Shown one piece after another: positions 61,172 through 64,000 of a DNA stretch of 64,000 bases. Source of the DNA: QGON01 sp963691905 (GTDB taxonomy: Bacteria > Pseudomonadota > Gammaproteobacteria > Chromatiales > Chromatiaceae); assembly GCA_963691905.1 (NCBI GenBank), contig OY829894.1, positions 1,240,001 to 1,304,000 of the forward strand, given 5' to 3'. The notes below the pieces were generated by a model that was not told the origin of the DNA, did no database searches, and saw nothing but the letters and a program-made list of their open reading frames with translations. Every line of letters starts with the position of its first letter. Position 1 is the first letter of the stretch. Position numbers and translations under genes: made by a program.

Positions 61172-63130
61172 ATGCGTAATCAGCTCACCTTCCACAGCAG
61201 ACATCCCTCCGGTTTCAATCAATTCCCCGATTTTGAAATCGAGCATTCAGGCATTCGCCTGCTGATCGCACTACCGCTTTTTTCCTGGCTGGTTATTCAG
61301 GCTTACCTCAGCCACACAGGTTCCGAACTATCTCCACCGTTGATCCTTGCGACTGTTTACGTTGTTTTTGCCGCTACCATGTTGCTCTTTATTATCAACG
61401 ACCCACACCCCTCGTCTTCCCGGCGGATTGCCGGCATCATTGCCGATGTTGCCTTTCTCTCCTGCCTCACTTTTTTCAGCGGAAAAAATGGTCTGTTTCT
61501 GCTATTTCTCTATCCACTGCTCATCAGTAGCAATGGATTTCGGTTTGGCGCCACCTATCTCTACTTCACCCTCTCGGCCACTATTCTCGGCCTCGGTATC
61601 GTACTGATTACGAGCACCTTCTGGTCTCAGCATCTAATGCAGGGAATAGGCGCTTTAGCTGGAATAACCGGCGTCTCTCTCTACCTTGCATCTATCATTA
61701 AGGCCGTGGGAAGTGATAATTGGGATCCATTGGATTCAGCAGAGATCACCACGAAAGAAGCACTTCCGGAGACTCCGCAAGATACAGGCATCGAGAGTGC
61801 CCGGGATACCGCAGATCTGGCATTCCCTTTCACAGAATCCACACCAGAAGCCAAGTCAGGTGTACACAGCGAAAATCGCAAGGTACTACTGCTTTCCAGA
61901 AATCCGACCAATGCGGAGCGCATCGGTGCCTATCTTAAAGACTGGAATCATGCATTCGAGACGAGTCTGAACAGCATGCAGGCCTTCAACCGATTGATGG
62001 TGAACGCCGATGCCCAGGGCGTTCAACCCTTTGATATCCTGTTGGTGGATCATCGTCAGTTGGAATTGGATCCGCTACAGATAGCTGCGGCCATATCCGA
62101 AGAGCCGGCGCTGGCCAATACTTCCCTGTTTTTCCTAGGTCCGAAACAGCCTGAGCAATATCGCCAACAGCTTCTCCAGGCCGGCTATTCACAGATCCTT
62201 GAGACTCCACTCAACAAATCCATTCTGTTCGCGGCCCTGCGTGCCAACCCGGAGATTCAGGATAGTGAAAAGAGCGTTGTCAGCCTGATCAGCCGACTTA
62301 ACCTCAAGGCCTCCTCTCTCCCACCACAAGAAATCCTCGTTGCCGAAAACAATCCTGTCGACCGAAGCAGCATAGAACGCGCGTTGAAACAGGAGGGCCA
62401 TCGCGTCTACGCAGTCGAAAATGGAGAACAGGCGCTGGATGCACTCGAGAGCCACCATTTTGATCTGGCGATTGTCAATCTCTCCATGCCGGTCATGAGC
62501 GGCATTCAGGTCATCAAACTCCACCATTTCACCCACTCCATGCGCAGATGGATGCCGTTTGTCGTGATAACAGACGAGAACTCCCCCACAACAATCAGGG
62601 AGTGCGAAAGCGCAGAAGCCGATGCCTGCATATTCAAACCTATTCAACCAAACGAGTTGGTTAAAACAGTCACTGCGGTTATCTCGTCCGATCAGGAAAA
62701 AACCAGAGAAAAGGCTACTGCAACACTTGAAGACGGTGTCACCACCCGCTTCCATAACGCCGATACACTAGATGTCAGCGTTCTGAAAAATCTCGAAATA
62801 CTCGGAAACGATCCGCAGTTCATCTCCAATCTGATTACAACCTTCACTCTCGATAGCGAAAGAACACTGCAACAGATGGAGCAGGCCTTTGCCGATAACG
62901 ACAGTGAACTCTTTAAAGACCTCGCTCATCTGTTTGTGGACAGTGCAGGACACTTGGGGGCATTCGCCCTCTATGAATACAGCCTCAGCGCATCACGTAT
63001 ACTGCCTTCCGAATTCGATGCTCATGGAGCCAACATTCTGCAGGAGATGCGCACCACCTTCACCCGCACCAGTGACGCACTCATGCGATTTCTCTCCCAG
63101 GACGATGAAACCAGCTCCTATCTCAGCTAA
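61172..63130 (+). CDS. RpfC-like membrane protein without kinase core (TM-REC-REC-HPt, degenerate)
   Basis: 652 aa from ATG 61172 (AAGGAAAG SD); an upstream ATG at 61085 is less likely. Five to six N-terminal helices (residues about 25-175) resemble the RpfC sensor. No HisKA or HATPase motif is present. Two receiver-like domains follow: the first (about 235-360) has VLLLSRN and LLVDHRQ without the acidic pocket. In the second (about 380-500), EILVAENNPVD and IVNLSMPVMSG put Asn at the phosphoacceptor. A C-terminal HPt-like helix bundle keeps His in LAHLFVDSAGHLG but lacks the usual K-G after it. Probably a non-phosphorylating signal protein acting with the HD-GYP regulator. Confidence 0.82.
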   Translation: MRNQLTFHSRHPSGFNQFPDFEIEHSGIRLLIALPLFSWLVIQAYLSHTGSELSPPLILATVYVVFAATMLLFIINDPHPSSSRRIAGIIADVAFLSCLTFFSGKNGLFLLFLYPLLISSNGFRFGATYLYFTLSATILGLGIVLITSTFWSQHLMQGIGALAGITGVSLYLASIIKAVGSDNWDPLDSAEITTKEALPETPQDTGIESARDTADLAFPFTESTPEAKSGVHSENRKVLLLSRNPTNAERIGAYLKDWNHAFETSLNSMQAFNRLMVNADAQGVQPFDILLVDHRQLELDPLQIAAAISEEPALANTSLFFLGPKQPEQYRQQLLQAGYSQILETPLNKSILFAALRANPEIQDSEKSVVSLISRLNLKASSLPPQEILVAENNPVDRSSIERALKQEGHRVYAVENGEQALDALESHHFDLAIVNLSMPVMSGIQVIKLHHFTHSMRRWMPFVVITDENSPTTIRECESAEADACIFKPIQPNELVKTVTAVISSDQEKTREKATATLEDGVTTRFHNADTLDVSVLKNLEILGNDPQFISNLITTFTLDSERTLQQMEQAFADNDSELFKDLAHLFVDSAGHLGAFALYEYSLSASRILPSEFDAHGANILQEMRTTFTRTSDALMRFLSQDDETSSYLS

Positions 63131-63148
63131 TCCATCGGCCGCTGATTA

Positions 63149-64000
63149 ATGCCAAAACGACAGATTGACCCAAAGCTCCAGCCATTTGGTTCGGACGCGC
63201 TGAAACTGACAGAAAAAAGACTCAACCGTTTTTTTACCCGCGAGTATCAGGAACAGTTAGTCAATCCTGAAAAACTCTCCGACAAATTAATCCAAATCGC
63301 CTCTCATGGCCCCATGTGGGAAACTACAAGTCATCTGATGGCACAGCATTACGATGCGTCAGAAGCTTTTTTCCGCAGTTTTCTGGATAGTGAGTTCCTG
63401 GCCTATTCCATGGCGTTCTACAGCGAAATCGGCGCTACAGCCGCGACGATAGAGATATCACTGGAAGAGGCGCAGAGAAATAAATTCAAAACCATCTGCA
63501 AACGAGCAGGACTCCAGGGTGATGAGCAGATTCTGAACATCGGCTGCGGCTTCGGCTCTTTCGAGCGCTACCTGATAGAAAACTATCCACAACTTCAGAT
63601 TACTTCGATCACAGCCAGCACAACACAGAGCAGTTACATCAACGAAGCAAGAGACAATCCTGCACATCCCCTTTCATCAAAACGTTTCAAACTCATCACG
63701 GGTGATTTCGCAGATCTCACCGAAAAAATGCTTGGGATTGAGAGTTTTGACATGGTTTTTTCCATTGGTGTTCTTGAACATGCAAGAAACCTCGCGGAAT
63801 TATTTAAGAAAATAGCAATTTTGACCAAACCTGGCGGCTACGCATTCCACCATCTGATAGTTTCCCGCATCCCAATCCCCCGTTTCCTCAACCCGGAAAA
63901 AACACTGATTGGAGACTATTTTCCAGGGGGAAGAATCTGGCCTTACGACCTGATTGCCAAACAAGAGAGTGGTTTCTCCCTGGAACAGGGCTGGTTTGTC
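63149..64000 (+). CDS. Cyclopropane-fatty-acid-synthase-like methyltransferase, partial (cut by window edge)
   Basis: Starts ATG 63149, 18 nt after the previous stop, and is open to the window end (284 aa visible). SAM motif ILNIGCGFGSFERYL (about 128-142), then SITASTTQSSYI, FDMVFSIGVLEHARNLAELFKKIA and LTKPGGYAFHHLIVS, the order seen in CFA synthase and mycolic-acid-type methyltransferases. The N-terminal AFYSEIGATAATIEISLEEAQRNKF matches the CFA segment before motif I. It would methylate unsaturated acyl chains or a related lipid. Co-transcribed with the RpfC-like gene; a lipid substrate next to an Rpf-type fatty-acid sensor is suggestive only. Confidence 0.82.
   Translation, partial: MPKRQIDPKLQPFGSDALKLTEKRLNRFFTREYQEQLVNPEKLSDKLIQIASHGPMWETTSHLMAQHYDASEAFFRSFLDSEFLAYSMAFYSEIGATAATIEISLEEAQRNKFKTICKRAGLQGDEQILNIGCGFGSFERYLIENYPQLQITSITASTTQSSYINEARDNPAHPLSSKRFKLITGDFADLTEKMLGIESFDMVFSIGVLEHARNLAELFKKIAILTKPGGYAFHHLIVSRIPIPRFLNPEKTLIGDYFPGGRIWPYDLIAKQESGFSLEQGWFV

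Overview
The window comes from a gammaproteobacterium of moderately high GC. The housekeeping genes (rnr-rlmB, prmB, hemN, iscR, metA, tcdA, dgt, pit, a two-GGDEF/EAL-type c-di-GMP enzyme, HD-GYP) are gammaproteobacterial in style. The IS66/IS1380/IS1634 remnants and the 'GATCAAGCG..CCGGCCTA' intergenic palindromes suggest a sulfur-oxidising Chromatiales-type lineage (Sedimenticola/Thiodiazotropha-like). That placement is inference; no marker gene proves it.

Layout. (1) 1-2078: the end of a histidine kinase overlaps a sigma-54 activator (REC-AAA+-Fis). Downstream lies a 540-bp gap with a canonical -24/-12 sigma-54 promoter, two hairpins with C-rich loops and an intrinsic terminator, which looks like an undescribed sigma-54-dependent small RNA. 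(2) 2235-21583: a 19-kb block with every gene on the plus strand. It runs inositol-phosphate synthase, a membrane protein, an exported squalene-cyclase-repeat protein, a MoxR/DUF58/BatA/VWA module with three uncharacterised membrane partners, cytochrome b561, a TIM-barrel isomerase, then the ebo genes (UbiA/EboC, EboA, EboB, EboE, EboF). Most junctions inside the two sub-blocks are 4-nt stop/start overlaps. The dehydroquinate-synthase-like EboD is absent, and the inositol-phosphate synthase is the only sugar-phosphate cyclase present. (3) 21660-23959: pdxH-like oxidase and an IDI-like Nudix protein on the minus strand, then cheV with a FliA-type promoter. (4) 23960-28100: an IS graveyard (IS66, IS1380), an AT-rich transglutaminase-like gene and a frameshifted IS1634-family transposase. 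(5) 28252-36347: a minus-strand surface polysaccharide region (parallel beta-helix protein, GT4 glycosyltransferase, sulfotransferase, Wzy/ligase, WecG/TagA, polyprenyl-phosphate sugar transferase), suggesting a sulfated exopolysaccharide.

(6) 36637-47950: housekeeping genes: hemN, a small unknown gene, prmB, an isolated iscR with two inverted IscR-like boxes over its promoter, rlmB, rnr, a Kef-type antiporter, a FrnE-like DsbA, a methyltransferase, tcdA and a surface-antigen-like protein. (7) 48323-58582: a heme-sensing GGDEF-EAL protein, dgt, a glycine-zipper lipoprotein, a DUF2959 lipoprotein with a Pit phosphate transporter, a membrane protein, tRNA-Asp, metA and a P-loop ATPase. (8) 58771-64000: signalling genes: a double receiver, an RpfG-type HD-GYP regulator, an RpfC-like membrane protein lacking a kinase core and with altered phosphorylation residues, and the start of a cyclopropane-fatty-acid-synthase-like methyltransferase cut by the window edge.

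The regions most worth following up are the sigma-54 small RNA, the ebo/inositol/MoxR-VWA supercluster, the kinase-less RpfC-like protein and the sulfated polysaccharide locus. All assignments come from reading motifs and context; no database search was run.
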